Shown: positions 54,398-64,000 of the stretch, piece by piece
How positions within the stretch are numbered: position 1 is the stretch's first letter
Layout of the letters: each line of letters begins with the position of its first letter
NCBI RefSeq assembly: GCF_030227225.1
Contig: NZ_JASPHQ010000014.1
Location: forward strand, 1-64,000
Direction of reading: 5' to 3'
Source of the DNA: Corynebacterium rhinophilum
Lineage (GTDB): Bacteria; Actinomycetota; Actinomycetes; Mycobacteriales; Mycobacteriaceae
DNA length: 64,000 nucleotides
Notes under the pieces: generated by a model
What the model saw: the letters and a program-made list of their open reading frames with translations, nothing else
Databases searched by the model: none
What the model was told of the DNA's origin: nothing
Program-made: the position numbers and the translations under genes

Positions 54398-55759
54398 ATG
54401 GGCAGCTCAACCTCCGCCCCAATTTCCAGAAAAGAAACGCGCCGCGTAGTAGCTGCCACCACAATCGGAACCGCGATTGAATGGTACGACTACTTTCTCT
54501 ATGCCGCCGTCGCCGGCCTAGTTTTTAACCAGGTAATGTTCGGCCCCTTAGAAGGTGGGGTAGCCAGCATCGTCTCCTTCGCCTCCGTGGGCCTATCCTT
54601 CCTTTTTCGCCCACTTGGCGCCTTCCTAGCGGGCCATTTTGGTGACCGTCTTGGCCGCCGCCTCGTCCTCATGGTCACCCTTTTTGCCATGGGTGGGGCC
54701 ACCACTTTAATTGGCCTCCTGCCTACCTACGATACGGCGGGAGTATGGGCTCCCATCCTGTTGATTTTCCTCCGCATCATTCAAGGCATCTCTGCCGGGG
54801 GAGAATGGGGTTCCGCGGTACTGCTTGCAGTTGAACACGCTCCCAACGATAAGCGCGGCCTCTTTGGCGCTGGGCCACAGATCGGAGTCCCCATCGGCCT
54901 GCTGATGTCCTCTGGCGTGCTTTCCATCATGAATATCATCGCCCCAGGGGATGCCTTCCTTGAATGGGGTTGGCGCGTGCCGTTCTTGCTTTCCTTCGTC
55001 CTAGTCATCATTGGCTATGCCATCCGCATCGGCGTGGATGAGTCACCGGTCTTTCAAGAGATCTCAGATAATAAGAAACGCGAGGCGGCAAACCCCATTG
55101 GTATCTTGTTCAAGCGCTATTTTCCGCTTGTCCTCGTCGCGGCCCTAGTTTTTGCAGGTAACGGCACCGTGGGCTATATGACCACCGGTGGCTATATCCA
55201 AAATTACGCCACCAACCCCGAGGGTCCGGTCTCGCTCGCGCGTGGCGATGTCCTCAATGCCGTCACGCTATCGGCCTTCACGTGGCTCATCTTTACGCTT
55301 TTCGCTGGCTGGTTATCGGATTATATCGGGCGCCGCACGACGTATCTCGTCGGATTTGTCATTCAAGCGATCGGCGCTGCGGCCCTTTTCCCGCTGGTTA
55401 ATACGGCGTCCCTGGGATTGCTTTATTCCGCCCTCATCTTCCTGACGGTTGGGCTCGGCTTAACCTATGGTGCGCAATCTGCCATGTATACAGAGCTTTT
55501 CCCAGCATCCATTCGCGCTTCGGGCGTATCGATTACCTATGCCATCGGCTCCGTTCTCGGCGGTGCCTTCGCCCCGATGATCGCGGCCTCGTTGGTAGAA
55601 GCAACGGGCACGACCTTTGCGGTATCCGTATATCTTGTCTCCGCAAGCATCGTCGGATTTATTGCAGCCCTACTCCTGCGCGAGCGCAAGGGCATTCCGC
55701 TGGGCGCCGAACATGAGGAAGAACAAGCCAAGGGCCACTTCATCTTTTCTAAAAAATAG
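54398..55759 (+). CDS. MHS-family MFS transporter
   Basis: The 453-residue carrier has 12 helices and the metabolite:H+ symporter signatures IEWYDYFLYA, GHFGDRLGRRLVL and GISAGGEWGSAVLLAVEHAP. Family members carry shikimate, betaine, proline or alpha-ketoglutarate; the substrate here is unknown. It sits between cwlM and parB, where the mycobacterial order has no such gene. A bidirectional hairpin follows. Confidence 0.88.
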   Translation: MGSSTSAPISRKETRRVVAATTIGTAIEWYDYFLYAAVAGLVFNQVMFGPLEGGVASIVSFASVGLSFLFRPLGAFLAGHFGDRLGRRLVLMVTLFAMGGATTLIGLLPTYDTAGVWAPILLIFLRIIQGISAGGEWGSAVLLAVEHAPNDKRGLFGAGPQIGVPIGLLMSSGVLSIMNIIAPGDAFLEWGWRVPFLLSFVLVIIGYAIRIGVDESPVFQEISDNKKREAANPIGILFKRYFPLVLVAALVFAGNGTVGYMTTGGYIQNYATNPEGPVSLARGDVLNAVTLSAFTWLIFTLFAGWLSDYIGRRTTYLVGFVIQAIGAAALFPLVNTASLGLLYSALIFLTVGLGLTYGAQSAMYTELFPASIRASGVSITYAIGSVLGGAFAPMIAASLVEATGTTFAVSVYLVSASIVGFIAALLLRERKGIPLGAEHEEEQAKGHFIFSKK

Positions 55760-55827
55760 TGCCCTCGCTCTAAAGAGGAGGGCACTAACTTTGCGAGTGT
55801 GGCAGGCAGCTGGGGAACCTGCCACAG
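55757..55827. terminator. hairpins between the MHS gene and parB
   Basis: TAGTGCCCTC pairs with GAGGGCACTA (55757-55786); on the minus strand it is followed by TTTTTT, ending the parAB transcript, and on the plus strand it ends the MHS gene. A second stem, TGTGGCAGG/CCTGCCACA (55799-55826), lies directly after the parB stop. Confidence 0.85.
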
Positions 55828-55834
55828 GAGCAGG

Positions 55835-56875
55835 TTATTTATCCCGCTCCATCAGCGCCATGATGCGCTCGAAATCTTCTTGGTCGCCGAACTCTACGAC
55901 CATTTTGCCCTTGCGCTTGCCCATGGTCACGGTGACCTTAGTATCGAAGCGATCCGAGAGGCGCTCGGCCGAGTCGGTGAAAAATTGCGGCTGTGGTACT
56001 TGGGACTTCTTCTTATTCTCTGCGGGTTTCCCGTCGCGCTTATATAGCGTCACGGCTTCCTCGGTGGCACGCACGGACAAGCCCTCCGAAATTACCCGGT
56101 CCGCGATGTAGTCCATCGCTTCCTTATCGTCGAGGCCCAAGATAGCGCGCGCGTGACCGGCCGAGAGGGTGCCTGCGGCAACTCGCTTCTGCACATCCAC
56201 CGGCAACCGTAGCAGGCGGAGCATATTGGTCACCTGTGGGCGCGAGCGGCCAATGCGATCCGCTAATTCGTTCTGGGTTACTCCGAACTCTTCCAAGAGC
56301 TGCTGATAGGCGTGTGCCTCTTCCAAAGGGTTGAGTTGGACGCGGTGGATGTTTTCCAGCAGGGCATCGCGCAGCAGGTTGTCATCTTTGGTGTCGCGGA
56401 CGATGGCCGGGATGGTGGCCAAGCCAGCCTTGGAGGAAGCTCGCCAACGACGCTCACCCATGATGAGCTCGAATCCGCCCTCCTCGGAGGGGCGGACGAC
56501 GACCGGCTGCAGGAGACCGAACTCGCGGATGGAGTGAACCAGCTCGCTGAGCTCATCCTCATCAAAAACGGTGCGCGGCTGCTTGGGGTTGGGGACGATT
56601 TCCCCCACGGAAATCTCGCGGTAAGTCGCACCGATTGCCGCCGGCGTGGCTTGCCGCTTTTTGGAGGACTTGGACCCAGAGCCTTGTTGGATGGTGGGAG
56701 CGCCCTTTACGCGCTTTTCGCCGCGTGCCTTGCGCTCACTATTTCCCGTGGAGTTTCCCAAGATAATATCTGCGGCGGAATCACCCAGCCGTGGTTTGCG
56801 GGTGGGTGCGTCGGGGCCGGACGGGATGAGAGCGGCTAGGCCTTTGCCTAGGCCACCTTGCTTTTGTTCTGCCAT
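55835..56875 (-). CDS. parB: chromosome partitioning protein ParB
   Basis: The 346-residue CTP-dependent clamp binds parS. The N-terminus [11 protein letters not shown] contacts ParA. The CTPase domain has QPVVVRP and GERRWRAS, and the helix-turn-helix [21 protein letters not shown] reads parS. The C-terminus forms the dimer. It starts six bases after the parA stop. Its binding sites lie at 24.9-36.2 kb. Confidence 0.96.
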   Translation of the reverse strand: MAEQKQGGLGKGLAALIPSGPDAPTRKPRLGDSAADIILGNSTGNSERKARGEKRVKGAPTIQQGSGSKSSKKRQATPAAIGATYREISVGEIVPNPKQPRTVFDEDELSELVHSIREFGLLQPVVVRPSEEGGFELIMGERRWRASSKAGLATIPAIVRDTKDDNLLRDALLENIHRVQLNPLEEAHAYQQLLEEFGVTQNELADRIGRSRPQVTNMLRLLRLPVDVQKRVAAGTLSAGHARAILGLDDKEAMDYIADRVISEGLSVRATEEAVTLYKRDGKPAENKKKSQVPQPQFFTDSAERLSDRFDTKVTVTMGKRKGKMVVEFGDQEDFERIMALMERDK

Positions 56876-56881
56876 GAAATC

Positions 56882-57730
56882 CTATCCTTCCAATTCCGCA
56901 TAAATTTCGGGGCTCACGCCAATCGCTCCCGTGGTGGGATGCGGGCGATAATCACCGCGCCTGTTGAGCTCGCGAGCCGCGGCGAGATACGCCCGTGCGC
57001 CGGTGGACGAAGGGGCGTAATCAATCACCGTGGTCCCGTAACCAGGCGCCTCTGAGACGCGCACTGAACGCGGGATGACGTTGCCCATGACAACGGCGCC
57101 AAATTGCTCGCGGACGTTATCGGCCACATCCTCGGCCAAACGTGTACGTGCATCATACATGGTAAGGAGCACCGCAGAGATATGCAGATCTTCATTGAGG
57201 TGCTCGCGAATCATGGTGATATTGCCCAGTAACTGGCCCACGCCCTCCAGTGCGTAGTACTCGCACTGGATAGGGATGATGACTTCCTCCGCACACGTCA
57301 TGGCATTGATCGTCAGCAAACCCAAAGATGGCGGGCAATCAATAAAGACGTATTCAAAGCCGTGTTCTTCTAGGAACCCGTTATGGAGGGCATCGTAAAG
57401 CCGAAACTCGCGGCGCACGAGAGATACCATCTCAATTTCCGCACCGGCAAGATCGATGGTCGCGGGGATGCAATAAAGGTTGGAATTATGCGGGGAAGCC
57501 TGCATGGCCTTTTCCGCAGTGCAATCGCCCAAAAGCAATTCATAGCTGGAATCGGTTCCTGAGCTATGTTCCGCGCCCATGGCGGTCGATGCGTTTCCCT
57601 GGGGGTCAAGGTCAATGACCAATACCTTCTTGCCTTCAGTAGCAAGGGCTGCGGCCAAGTTGGCGGCGGAGGTGGTTTTACCTACGCCGCCCTTCTGGTT
57701 AGCAATAGTGATAAGGCGCGGATTAGTCAT
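56882..57730 (-). CDS. parA: chromosome partitioning ATPase ParA
   Basis: The 282-residue Walker ATPase has the deviant Walker A NQKGGVGKTTSAANL, Walker A' DLDPQGNAST and Walker B FIDCPPSLG. It moves ParB-parS complexes towards the poles in actinobacteria. It lies between rsmG and parB on the same strand. Confidence 0.96.
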   Translation of the reverse strand: MTNPRLITIANQKGGVGKTTSAANLAAALATEGKKVLVIDLDPQGNASTAMGAEHSSGTDSSYELLLGDCTAEKAMQASPHNSNLYCIPATIDLAGAEIEMVSLVRREFRLYDALHNGFLEEHGFEYVFIDCPPSLGLLTINAMTCAEEVIIPIQCEYYALEGVGQLLGNITMIREHLNEDLHISAVLLTMYDARTRLAEDVADNVREQFGAVVMGNVIPRSVRVSEAPGYGTTVIDYAPSSTGARAYLAAARELNRRGDYRPHPTTGAIGVSPEIYAELEG

Positions 57731-57740
57731 GCCGTCTACT

Positions 57741-58349
57741 TTAGTTCACGCGCGGGACACGGATAATCGTGGTTCCGTGAACGGTCGTGACCTCGGCTTT
57801 TCCGCCGCCGGCCTTCTTAATATCCGCGGCATCGCGCTCCAGCTCTTCGTGTACAGAAGAGCCCTTCAGCGCGATCATTTCCCCGCCTTTGCGTACTAGG
57901 GGAAGAGACCACTTTGCCAGCTTTCCCAGGGGAGCAACTGCACGGGAGGTCACCACGTCCGCGCCGGCCACTGCCTTTTTAATGGGTCCTTCTTCGGCGC
58001 GCCCGCGCAACACGGTGACGTTATCTAATCCCAGCTTTTCGGTTACCTCGTTGAGGTAGTTATAGCGCTTCAAAAGCGGCTCAATGAGCGTGATGTGCAG
58101 ATCGGGACGAGCGATGGCCAGCGGGATGCCGGGCAATCCGGCACCAGAGCCGACATCGATAACCGTGGCGCCTTCCGGAATAACTTGTTCAATAACGGCG
58201 CAGTTTAAGATGTGGCGCTCCCACAGCCGCGGTACCTCGCGCGGGCCGATAAAACCACGAGTGGACCCGTCTGTAGCGAGCGAATCGTGGTATTCCTGCG
58301 CGAGCGGCAGGCGGGAGCCAAATACTGCAGACGGGTCCATCTCGGACAC
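57741..58349 (-). CDS. rsmG: 16S rRNA (guanine527-N7)-methyltransferase
   Basis: The 202-residue SAM-dependent enzyme has [17 protein letters not shown] as motif [14 protein letters not shown] as motif II and VTSRAVAPL downstream. It lies 10 bp upstream of parA and 24 bp downstream of yidC, in the conserved origin cluster. Confidence 0.94.
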   Translation of the reverse strand: MSEMDPSAVFGSRLPLAQEYHDSLATDGSTRGFIGPREVPRLWERHILNCAVIEQVIPEGATVIDVGSGAGLPGIPLAIARPDLHITLIEPLLKRYNYLNEVTEKLGLDNVTVLRGRAEEGPIKKAVAGADVVTSRAVAPLGKLAKWSLPLVRKGGEMIALKGSSVHEELERDAADIKKAGGGKAEVTTVHGTTIIRVPRVN

Positions 58350-58373
58350 TATGAGAATCTCCTCAGTAGCTGT

Positions 58374-59357
58374 TTAGTTGTCGTTCTTCCGCTGTTTCTT
58401 GGTGCGGTTGTCTTTCTTGCGAGCGCCAGGCTTTGGAGCGGTAGTGCGCTTAGCTTCAATCTTAGCGGCCTCTTCCTCTTCTTCTTCGCGGTCCATCTTG
58501 CCGTAGATGATGCGGGTCTGGAAGAAGGTCCACACGGTGTTGGACAGCATGTAGAACAACAAACCGATGGGCCAGATGAAGCCGGAGAAGATCAGCATTG
58601 CGGGCATGACCCACAGCATCATCTTGGACATCATGGCCATCTGCTGCTGCATCATTTCCGCATTCTGGCCCTGCGGGGCGGAAGTTTTGCCCTGGGCGCG
58701 GCGCTTTTCTTGGCGGTTCAGGCTCATGCGCGCGTTGAAGTGCATCAGCACCACAATGACGGCAATCATCGGCACAATGATGAACGCCGCCTGGGTGGTG
58801 GTGGTAACGCCTTCCACCAAGGGCGAGTTCAGGCGGAGGTTCGTAACCAGCGGAACGCCAAAGATCTTGGCGTCCAAGAACTGCTGAACGAGCTCCGGCT
58901 TGAAGATGTAGTTCGCGGTATTGGCGTTGGCCTCAATGGACATCGGCTCGCCGCTGGGGTGTCCAATGCCGCCGGCTACAGAAACCGTGCGGTCGAACGA
59001 GCGCAGCACGTGGAAAAGACCAATGAACATTGGAATCTGTACCAAGACCGGAAGGCAGCCGGCCATCGGGCGAACGCCAGATTCCTTATAGACCTTTTGC
59101 ATTTCCTGTGCAGCTCGAGCCTGATCCTTGCCGTACTTCGCGCGGATTTCCTGCACCTTAGGCTGGATTTCCTGCATCTTGCGCGAAGAGCGAATCTGGC
59201 TCACGGTGGGCTTGACCATGAGCGCCTTCAGCGTCCAGGTCAGCAGCACGATGGCCAAAATCCACGTAATGCCCCACGCGGGATCCATTACGAGGGATAG
59301 CAGCCAGTGCCAGAACCATAAAACGGCCGAAATTGGCCAGTAAATGAAATTAAGCAC
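58374..59357 (-). CDS. yidC: membrane protein insertase YidC
   Basis: The 327-residue protein has five helices. The cytoplasmic hairpin KPTVSQIRSSRKMQEIQPKVQEIRAKY follows the first, and GCLPVLVQIPMFIGLFHVLR holds the second. The C-terminal tail is Lys-rich, fitting ribosome contact. It lies 13 bp after yidD. No jag/khpB gene separates it from rsmG. Confidence 0.94.
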   Translation of the reverse strand: MLNFIYWPISAVLWFWHWLLSLVMDPAWGITWILAIVLLTWTLKALMVKPTVSQIRSSRKMQEIQPKVQEIRAKYGKDQARAAQEMQKVYKESGVRPMAGCLPVLVQIPMFIGLFHVLRSFDRTVSVAGGIGHPSGEPMSIEANANTANYIFKPELVQQFLDAKIFGVPLVTNLRLNSPLVEGVTTTTQAAFIIVPMIAVIVVLMHFNARMSLNRQEKRRAQGKTSAPQGQNAEMMQQQMAMMSKMMLWVMPAMLIFSGFIWPIGLLFYMLSNTVWTFFQTRIIYGKMDREEEEEEAAKIEAKRTTAPKPGARKKDNRTKKQRKNDN

Positions 59358-59370
59358 GAGTGTTTAATCC

Positions 59371-59652
59371 TCAGTTGTTGTTGGTGACCGGTCCCGGGAC
59401 TGGATCGAATCCGCCCGGATGCCAGGGCCCACATTTGCACACCCTAGCCATTGCCATCGCCGTACCTTTAAGCGCGCCGTGTCTGGACAACGCCTCTAAG
59501 GCATAAGCACTGCATGTCGGTTCGAACCGACAGGTTGATACCATCTTAAGGCCCGAGACATGCTTTTGGTAGAAACGAACCGCTTTAACCAGCGGTGCAG
59601 CCAGTCCGGAGGCTGCGGGAATTTCTTCCCCACGGGTATTTAAATATCCCAT
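59371..59652 (-). CDS. yidD: membrane protein insertion efficiency factor YidD
   Basis: The 93-residue protein has the YidD core [18 protein letters not shown], where the Cys pair is typical, and [13 protein letters not shown]. It overlaps the end of rnpA by 13 bp and precedes yidC. Confidence 0.93.
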   Translation of the reverse strand: MGYLNTRGEEIPAASGLAAPLVKAVRFYQKHVSGLKMVSTCRFEPTCSAYALEALSRHGALKGTAMAMARVCKCGPWHPGGFDPVPGPVTNNN

Positions 59653-60020
59653 TGTTTGCGCAGCGCCTTAGTAATATCTTTTTCTAATTGCTCACTGGTA
59701 GCGGTCGCACTTGCAGGTAGCGCACGAATCACTACATCCACGCCCGCTGGGAGCTTGGGGATGAGCGTCATGCACACATGGCGAAGCCGCCGGGAGGTGC
59801 GGTGGCGTACCACTGCATTCCCGACGGCTTTAGAAACAATGAGGCCGAATCGCGGCCCGGTGGCCGCGATCTCGGCCGGATTGCCCATGGTGCCATTGGA
59901 ATTCGCACTCATGGTGTCGCGCGCATGCACGACGACGGTGCGAGTGCCCTGCCGGCGACTGCCCTTCATCGTCCGCCGAAATTGCGGCGGCGATGTGAGC
60001 TTGTGGTGGGCTGGCAGCAT
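59640..60020 (-). CDS. rnpA: ribonuclease P protein component
   Basis: The 126-residue protein has the family signature [20 protein letters not shown]. It starts [19 protein letters not shown]. It lies three bases after the rpmH stop region and overlaps yidD at its end. With the RNase P RNA it matures tRNA 5' ends. Confidence 0.94.
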   Translation of the reverse strand: MLPAHHKLTSPPQFRRTMKGSRRQGTRTVVVHARDTMSANSNGTMGNPAEIAATGPRFGLIVSKAVGNAVVRHRTSRRLRHVCMTLIPKLPAGVDVVIRALPASATATSEQLEKDITKALRKQWDI

Positions 60021-60023
60021 GAC

Positions 60024-60167
60024 TTATGCGGACAGCTTTGCGCGGCCCTTCTTGCGGCGAGCGGCCACAATTGCACGACCGGAGCGGGTGCTCATGCGAG
60101 TACGGAAACCGTGCTTACGTGCACGGCGACGGTTGTTCGGCTGGAACGTGCGCTTACCCTTTGCCAC
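60024..60167 (-). CDS. rpmH: 50S ribosomal protein L34
   Basis: The 47-residue basic protein, [20 protein letters not shown], is L34. The GTG at 60167 has a strong AAGGAG ribosome-binding site; the longer reading is not credible. It diverges from dnaA across a 673-bp region containing DnaA boxes. Confidence 0.97.
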   Translation of the reverse strand: MAKGKRTFQPNNRRRARKHGFRTRMSTRSGRAIVAARRKKGRAKLSA

Positions 60168-60840
60168 GTCAATTCTCCTTGAAGTTGTACGTGGACATAC
60201 TGCCGCCACAAAACGGCAGCACATCCACTGATGAATGGATTCCATGAACCTGACGCGTCACTGTTATCTAAACGCTCGGCGAGCTCTGGTAAGCCCTGCC
60301 AGTGCGAAGTGACACTGTCCTGTTCACGCGCAACTCTCTGTTGCAATAGACCATGCCAGATTACGTGATTTAAACCGCCGGAAACAAATCGACACTCGGG
60401 TACACCCGAAATTACATAAGTGTTTTTTCCTGCAGCTAGAAGGCCAGTTTTGGCGCTCATGCTGCGGCTAATCCTTCGCACCACAATGGTCTATAGCCGC
60501 CTGCATTTTAAGTATAAATCTTCCGTTAGACACACCCGCCTTCGCGGCGGTAGAACTAAGGAATCAAATTCCACAGCACGTGCACCGTTGTGGATAACTC
60601 TAAATAACCACTTGAGAGTTTTAGCATTTCCGCAGTACAACGCTATAAAGTGGTCTATCACAAGTTATCCACAGCCATGCACTAAGCTGTGAATAACTAT
60701 TTCTTCCACACTTGTGGATAACTCTGTGGAGATCGAGGTGACTCGATAAAAACCACTGTGAAAACCGCGGTGGAATCCACCGTGGAATTTGTTATTTACT
60801 GTCCACCCGTCCCCGAGAGAATTATTGAAGGTAGCCCGTT
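60168..60840. other. rpmH-dnaA intergenic region with DnaA boxes
   Basis: Three perfect DnaA boxes (TTATCCACA) lie at 60589-60597 (-), 60665-60673 (+) and 60713-60721 (-), plus a one-mismatch box at 60688-60696 (-). All are within 250 bp of the dnaA start. They may autoregulate dnaA or form part of the origin. The segment 60250-60580 carries the rpmH promoter region and shows no other clear element. Confidence 0.8.
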
Positions 60841-62541
60841 GTGACTGAACCACAAGCGAACCTAGAAGCTGTCTGGCGCGCGATAGTCGATCATCTGCTC
60901 GCGCAATCCGAGCAACCCAACTCTGAGGTCCCGAGCTTTTCGCATACACAACGCCTCTACCTGCAGTTGGTTCGCCCGATCATGATGGTGGAAGGCTACA
61001 CGCTTGTCGCAGCGGAAAATGTCAACGCCAAAGAAGTTGTAGAAAATGAGCTCGGCGGATACATCTCCAAGGCCCTTACCCGCCACCTCGGCCGCCCGTG
61101 TTCCTTCGCCGTTACCTTAGCTACCCCGCAGGAGCCACAACCGCCTGCCAACCCGTCGAATTCGCAACCGGCACCAGGAGGGGCATCGGCAAGCACGCAG
61201 GCTCCTTCCTCCCAGCCCAACCCGCAGGCACAATACATGCCGCCGGCGCAGAATGATTCTTCTTCCGCGCAAAATTACATCTCTCGCCCCCAGCAAACGG
61301 ATGCGTCGGCAGCCCGCGGAAACCACAACCCCACCGCAGGTCAGACCCCGCCTAATTGGCGGTCCAGCCATGCCCCGGCAAGCCTGGATGAATTGGCGGA
61401 GCACTACACCAGCCAGCAGGACTATAACCGCCAGCAACCAGAGTTCGGCGGAACTTCGAATGCCGCGCGCATTCCGCGAGAGGCCCCGGCGCACGATCCC
61501 AACCGGGAAACCTCGCTGAACCCGAAGCACACTTTTGAAAGCTTCGTCATCGGTTCATCGAATCGTTTTGCCAATGGCGCGGCGGTAGCGGTGGCGGAAA
61601 ATCCCGCCCGCGCCTATAACCCACTGTTTATCTGGGGTGGTTCTGGACTGGGCAAAACGCACCTTTTGCATGCCGCCGGCAACTACGCACAGGTGCTGCA
61701 CCCAGGGCTGCGTGTGAAATACGTGTCCTCGGAAGAATTTACGAATGATTATATTAATTCCTTGCGCGATGACCGCCAGGAATCCTTCAAGCGGCGCTAC
61801 CGCAACCTCGATATTTTGATGGTGGATGATATCCAGTTCTTAGAGGGCAAGGAATCCACGCAGGAGGAGTTCTTCCACACCTTCAATGCGCTGCACCAGG
61901 CCAATAAACAGATCATTTTGTCCTCGGACCGGCCGCCAAAACAGCTCACCACGCTGGAGGATCGCCTGCGCACCCGCTTTGAGGGTGGGTTGATTACGGA
62001 TATTCAACCGCCCGATCTGGAAACCCGCATTGCCATTTTGATGAAGAAGGCCGCCGCCGATGGCACTGAAGTGGATCGTTCCGTCCTGGAACTCATTGCC
62101 TCGCGCTTCGAATCCTCCATCCGCGAGCTTGAGGGCGCGCTCATTCGCGTATCCGCCTACTCGTCCTTAGTCAATGAGCCGATCAACGTGGAAATGGCAG
62201 AAATTGCGTTGCGCGATCTTGCGCCGGATTCTGCTGATCGGCAAATTACCGCAGCCTCCATCATGGAAGTCACCGCGGAATACTTCGATATTGATGTTGA
62301 AACCCTGCGCGGTGCCGGCAAGAAGCGCGCGGTGGCCCACGCCCGCCAGCTGGCCATGTACCTCTGCCGCGAATTGACCGAGCTTTCGCTGCCCAAGATT
62401 GGCGAGCAATTCGGCGGCAAGGACCACACCACGGTGATCTATGCCGATCGCAAGATCCGCAAAGAGATGACGGAAAAGCGCAATACCTACGACGAGATTC
62501 AGTCCCTGACCCAGCGCATCAAGAATCGCGGTCGCGGCTAG
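60841..62541 (+). CDS. dnaA: chromosomal replication initiator DnaA
   Basis: The 566-residue protein starts with GTG. Domain I covers about 1-90; the linker (about 95-220) is rich in Pro, Gln, Ser and Asn. The AAA+ domain has Walker [11 protein letters not shown], Walker [10 protein letters not shown] and arginine finger region LRTRFEGGL. Domain IV carries the DnaA-box signature [15 protein letters not shown] terminator follows. Confidence 0.98.
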   Translation: MTEPQANLEAVWRAIVDHLLAQSEQPNSEVPSFSHTQRLYLQLVRPIMMVEGYTLVAAENVNAKEVVENELGGYISKALTRHLGRPCSFAVTLATPQEPQPPANPSNSQPAPGGASASTQAPSSQPNPQAQYMPPAQNDSSSAQNYISRPQQTDASAARGNHNPTAGQTPPNWRSSHAPASLDELAEHYTSQQDYNRQQPEFGGTSNAARIPREAPAHDPNRETSLNPKHTFESFVIGSSNRFANGAAVAVAENPARAYNPLFIWGGSGLGKTHLLHAAGNYAQVLHPGLRVKYVSSEEFTNDYINSLRDDRQESFKRRYRNLDILMVDDIQFLEGKESTQEEFFHTFNALHQANKQIILSSDRPPKQLTTLEDRLRTRFEGGLITDIQPPDLETRIAILMKKAAADGTEVDRSVLELIASRFESSIRELEGALIRVSAYSSLVNEPINVEMAEIALRDLAPDSADRQITAASIMEVTAEYFDIDVETLRGAGKKRAVAHARQLAMYLCRELTELSLPKIGEQFGGKDHTTVIYADRKIRKEMTEKRNTYDEIQSLTQRIKNRGRG

Positions 62542-62561
62542 AGAAAAACACAACCACCCGG

Positions 62562-62598
62562 TGGCGTCTTCCTTGAATAACAGGAAGGCGCCATTTTT
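62562..62598 (+). terminator. intrinsic terminator after dnaA
   Basis: TGGCGTCTTCC pairs with GGAAGGCGCCA (one wobble pair), followed by TTTTTG. Confidence 0.9.
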
Positions 62599-62689
62599 GT
62601 AAGCAGGCGGTGCGCTTGCCGATGCCCCCACCTTCCACCACCGCCTACCGGCGCCTACCAGGGGCTATGTGCCGGTAAGAGTCGTATAA

Positions 62690-62880
62690 ACAGCTATCCA
62701 CAGAGTTATCCACACCTGTGTAATTTCATGGATGTAATTTGTAGATTTTGCTCACAGTTTTAAATTCCACAGGCCCTATCCAGCACAGACGCCCCTGTGA
62801 TCAGCACTGTGTGCAGATCCGTGGATAACTACTAAAGACTGTGGATAAAACGATGACCCGCATATTTATCCACACTCCGG
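62690..62880. other. oriC: replication origin oriC (dnaA-dnaN intergenic)
   Basis: Perfect DnaA boxes lie at 62706-62714 (+), 62840-62848 (-) and 62866-62874 (+). One-mismatch boxes lie at 62694-62702 (+) and 62820-62828 (-). An A+T-rich stretch at about 62720-62770 could be the unwinding element. The 630-bp gap between dnaA and dnaN is the usual actinobacterial origin. Confidence 0.85.
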
Positions 62881-63171
62881 GCCAGTTGATCACAGCAAGA
62901 TCACAAGAATTGGCACACCCCGGATCGCCGCGCTGAACTTGTCATTTACCCCGTTAATCACAGATCCCACAGCGCTTATTACTACTACTAAATTATTTCT
63001 CTGATCTTGTAAGTAGAAAGGGGATGTGTGAAATTGTGCCCGGTCCCGAGCACGCGGCGCTGGCTCGGACGGGCGGAGGGAAAATTACAAGGTTCACCGG
63101 ATGCGGTAAGTTGGAAGCCAGCTTTTGAAAGTTACACATTCCTACCCCGCCTAAGAGGAGCTCTTCGCACC

Positions 63172-64000
63172 ATGGATGAAGCCGTGTCATTTCGCGTTGC
63201 CAAAGATGACCTTGCCAACGCCGTAGCGTGGGTTGCCCGCAGCCTGCCTTCCAAGGTCACCCAGCCCGTGCTGCGCGCGATGCTCATCACCGCTGATGAC
63301 AACGGCTTAGAGTTCACCGGCTTTGATTACGAGGTTTCTACCCGGGTGCGCATCGCGGGCATGGTGGATGAGCCCGGCCAAATCGCCGTCGCCGGTAAAT
63401 TGCTCTCAGATATCGTGGCTACCTTGCCCAATAAGGAAGTGGAGATCTCCCAGGTAGATTCCAAGGCTTTGGTTGCTTGTGGTTCTTCCCGCTTTGAGCT
63501 ACCTCTCATCCCGCTCGATGATTACCCGCAATTGCCGGTCCTGCCTGAGGTCACCGGAACGATCCAACCGCAGCTATTCGCAGAGGCGATCCAGCAGGTT
63601 GCGGCCGCGGCCGGCAAGGATGACACCCTGCCCATGCTTACTGGCGTGCACATGGATATCCACGGCAAGGATATTGAGATGACGGCTACGGACCGTTTCC
63701 GTTTGGCCATGCGCACCCTGGAGTGGGAGCCGGCGGCTGAGGACGTTGAGGCTAAGCTTCTGGTCCCGGCAAAGACCCTGCAAGATACCGGGCGCAGCCT
63801 GGATCCACATTTGAATATTCCCATTGAGATTGCGGTGGGCTCCGGCGATAATATCGGCGCCGATGGCCTATTTGGCCTGCATGCGGATAACCGCGAAACC
63901 ACCACGCGCATGCTGGATGCGGATTTCCCAAACGTCCAGCCCTTGCTTCCCAAGTCCCACACGAATATTGCCTCGGTTGAGGTGGCGCCGCTGCAAGAAG
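63172..64000 (+). CDS. dnaN: DNA polymerase III beta sliding clamp (5' part)
   Basis: The gene starts MDEAVSFRVAKDDLANAVAWVARSLP at ATG 63172, with GAGGAG about 10 bases upstream. The 276 visible residues cover the first two clamp domains, including KVTQPVLRAMLITAD and ATDRFRLAMRTLEW. It runs off the window end. Confidence 0.96.
   Translation, partial: MDEAVSFRVAKDDLANAVAWVARSLPSKVTQPVLRAMLITADDNGLEFTGFDYEVSTRVRIAGMVDEPGQIAVAGKLLSDIVATLPNKEVEISQVDSKALVACGSSRFELPLIPLDDYPQLPVLPEVTGTIQPQLFAEAIQQVAAAAGKDDTLPMLTGVHMDIHGKDIEMTATDRFRLAMRTLEWEPAAEDVEAKLLVPAKTLQDTGRSLDPHLNIPIEIAVGSGDNIGADGLFGLHADNRETTTRMLDADFPNVQPLLPKSHTNIASVEVAPLQE

Overview
The window reads as about 64 kb of the chromosome of a Corynebacterium (high-GC Actinobacteria), lying to one side of the replication origin and ending inside dnaN. 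The evidence is the actinobacterial origin order pcnA / mutT4 / Rv3909-like / murJ-pseudokinase / sigM / trxB / trx / cwlM / parB / parA / rsmG / yidC / yidD / rnpA / rpmH / dnaA / oriC / dnaN. Other pointers are a fused trpCF with a WWW leader peptide, a BrnFE-type exporter, an HrtBA-ChrSA heme module and seven perfect parS palindromes. I found no tRNA, rRNA, IS element, prophage or CRISPR array.

Layout. 0-5 kb: a 24-bp repeat array, trhO, a DUF1846 protein, a Nei-type glycosylase and bifunctional nnr. 5-11 kb: hrtBA diverging from chrSA, with a flavin monooxygenase-like gene coupled to chrA, then acuI and a MarR regulator whose promoter carries paired GTTGA-N4-TCAAC sites. 11-18 kb: the most interesting locus, leuS-mntR-nrdI-nrdF-FMN reductase. 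This NrdF has three metal-ligand glutamates replaced by Gln, Ser and Lys, the signature of the metal-free class Ie (DOPA radical) ribonucleotide reductase subunit. 18-24.5 kb: an alkaline phosphatase whose membrane anchor is displaced by two compensating frameshifts, an unrecognised 861-residue protein, a MOSC protein and an MFS transporter. 24.6-33.2 kb: gabD and the complete trpL-E-G-D-CF-B-A operon with a textbook attenuator. 33-40 kb: a dicarboxylate/amino-acid symporter, small membrane and secreted proteins, a Rieske lipoprotein, a BASS-family carrier, AzlCD-type exporter genes and a YqgE protein. 39-64 kb: the conserved origin block, with yceI, a small membrane gene, pepN and an MHS transporter interleaved.

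How it fits together. The parS sites (24.9-36.2 kb) form the centromere used by ParB/ParA (55.8-57.7 kb) and lie about 25-38 kb from the DnaA-box clusters on both sides of dnaA. Redox and metal themes recur: a RosR-like regulator with matching boxes at its own, the yceI and (weaker) the hrtB/chrS promoters; a manganese-type MntR beside a metal-independent RNR; heme export; and the sigM-trxB-trx disulfide-stress cluster.
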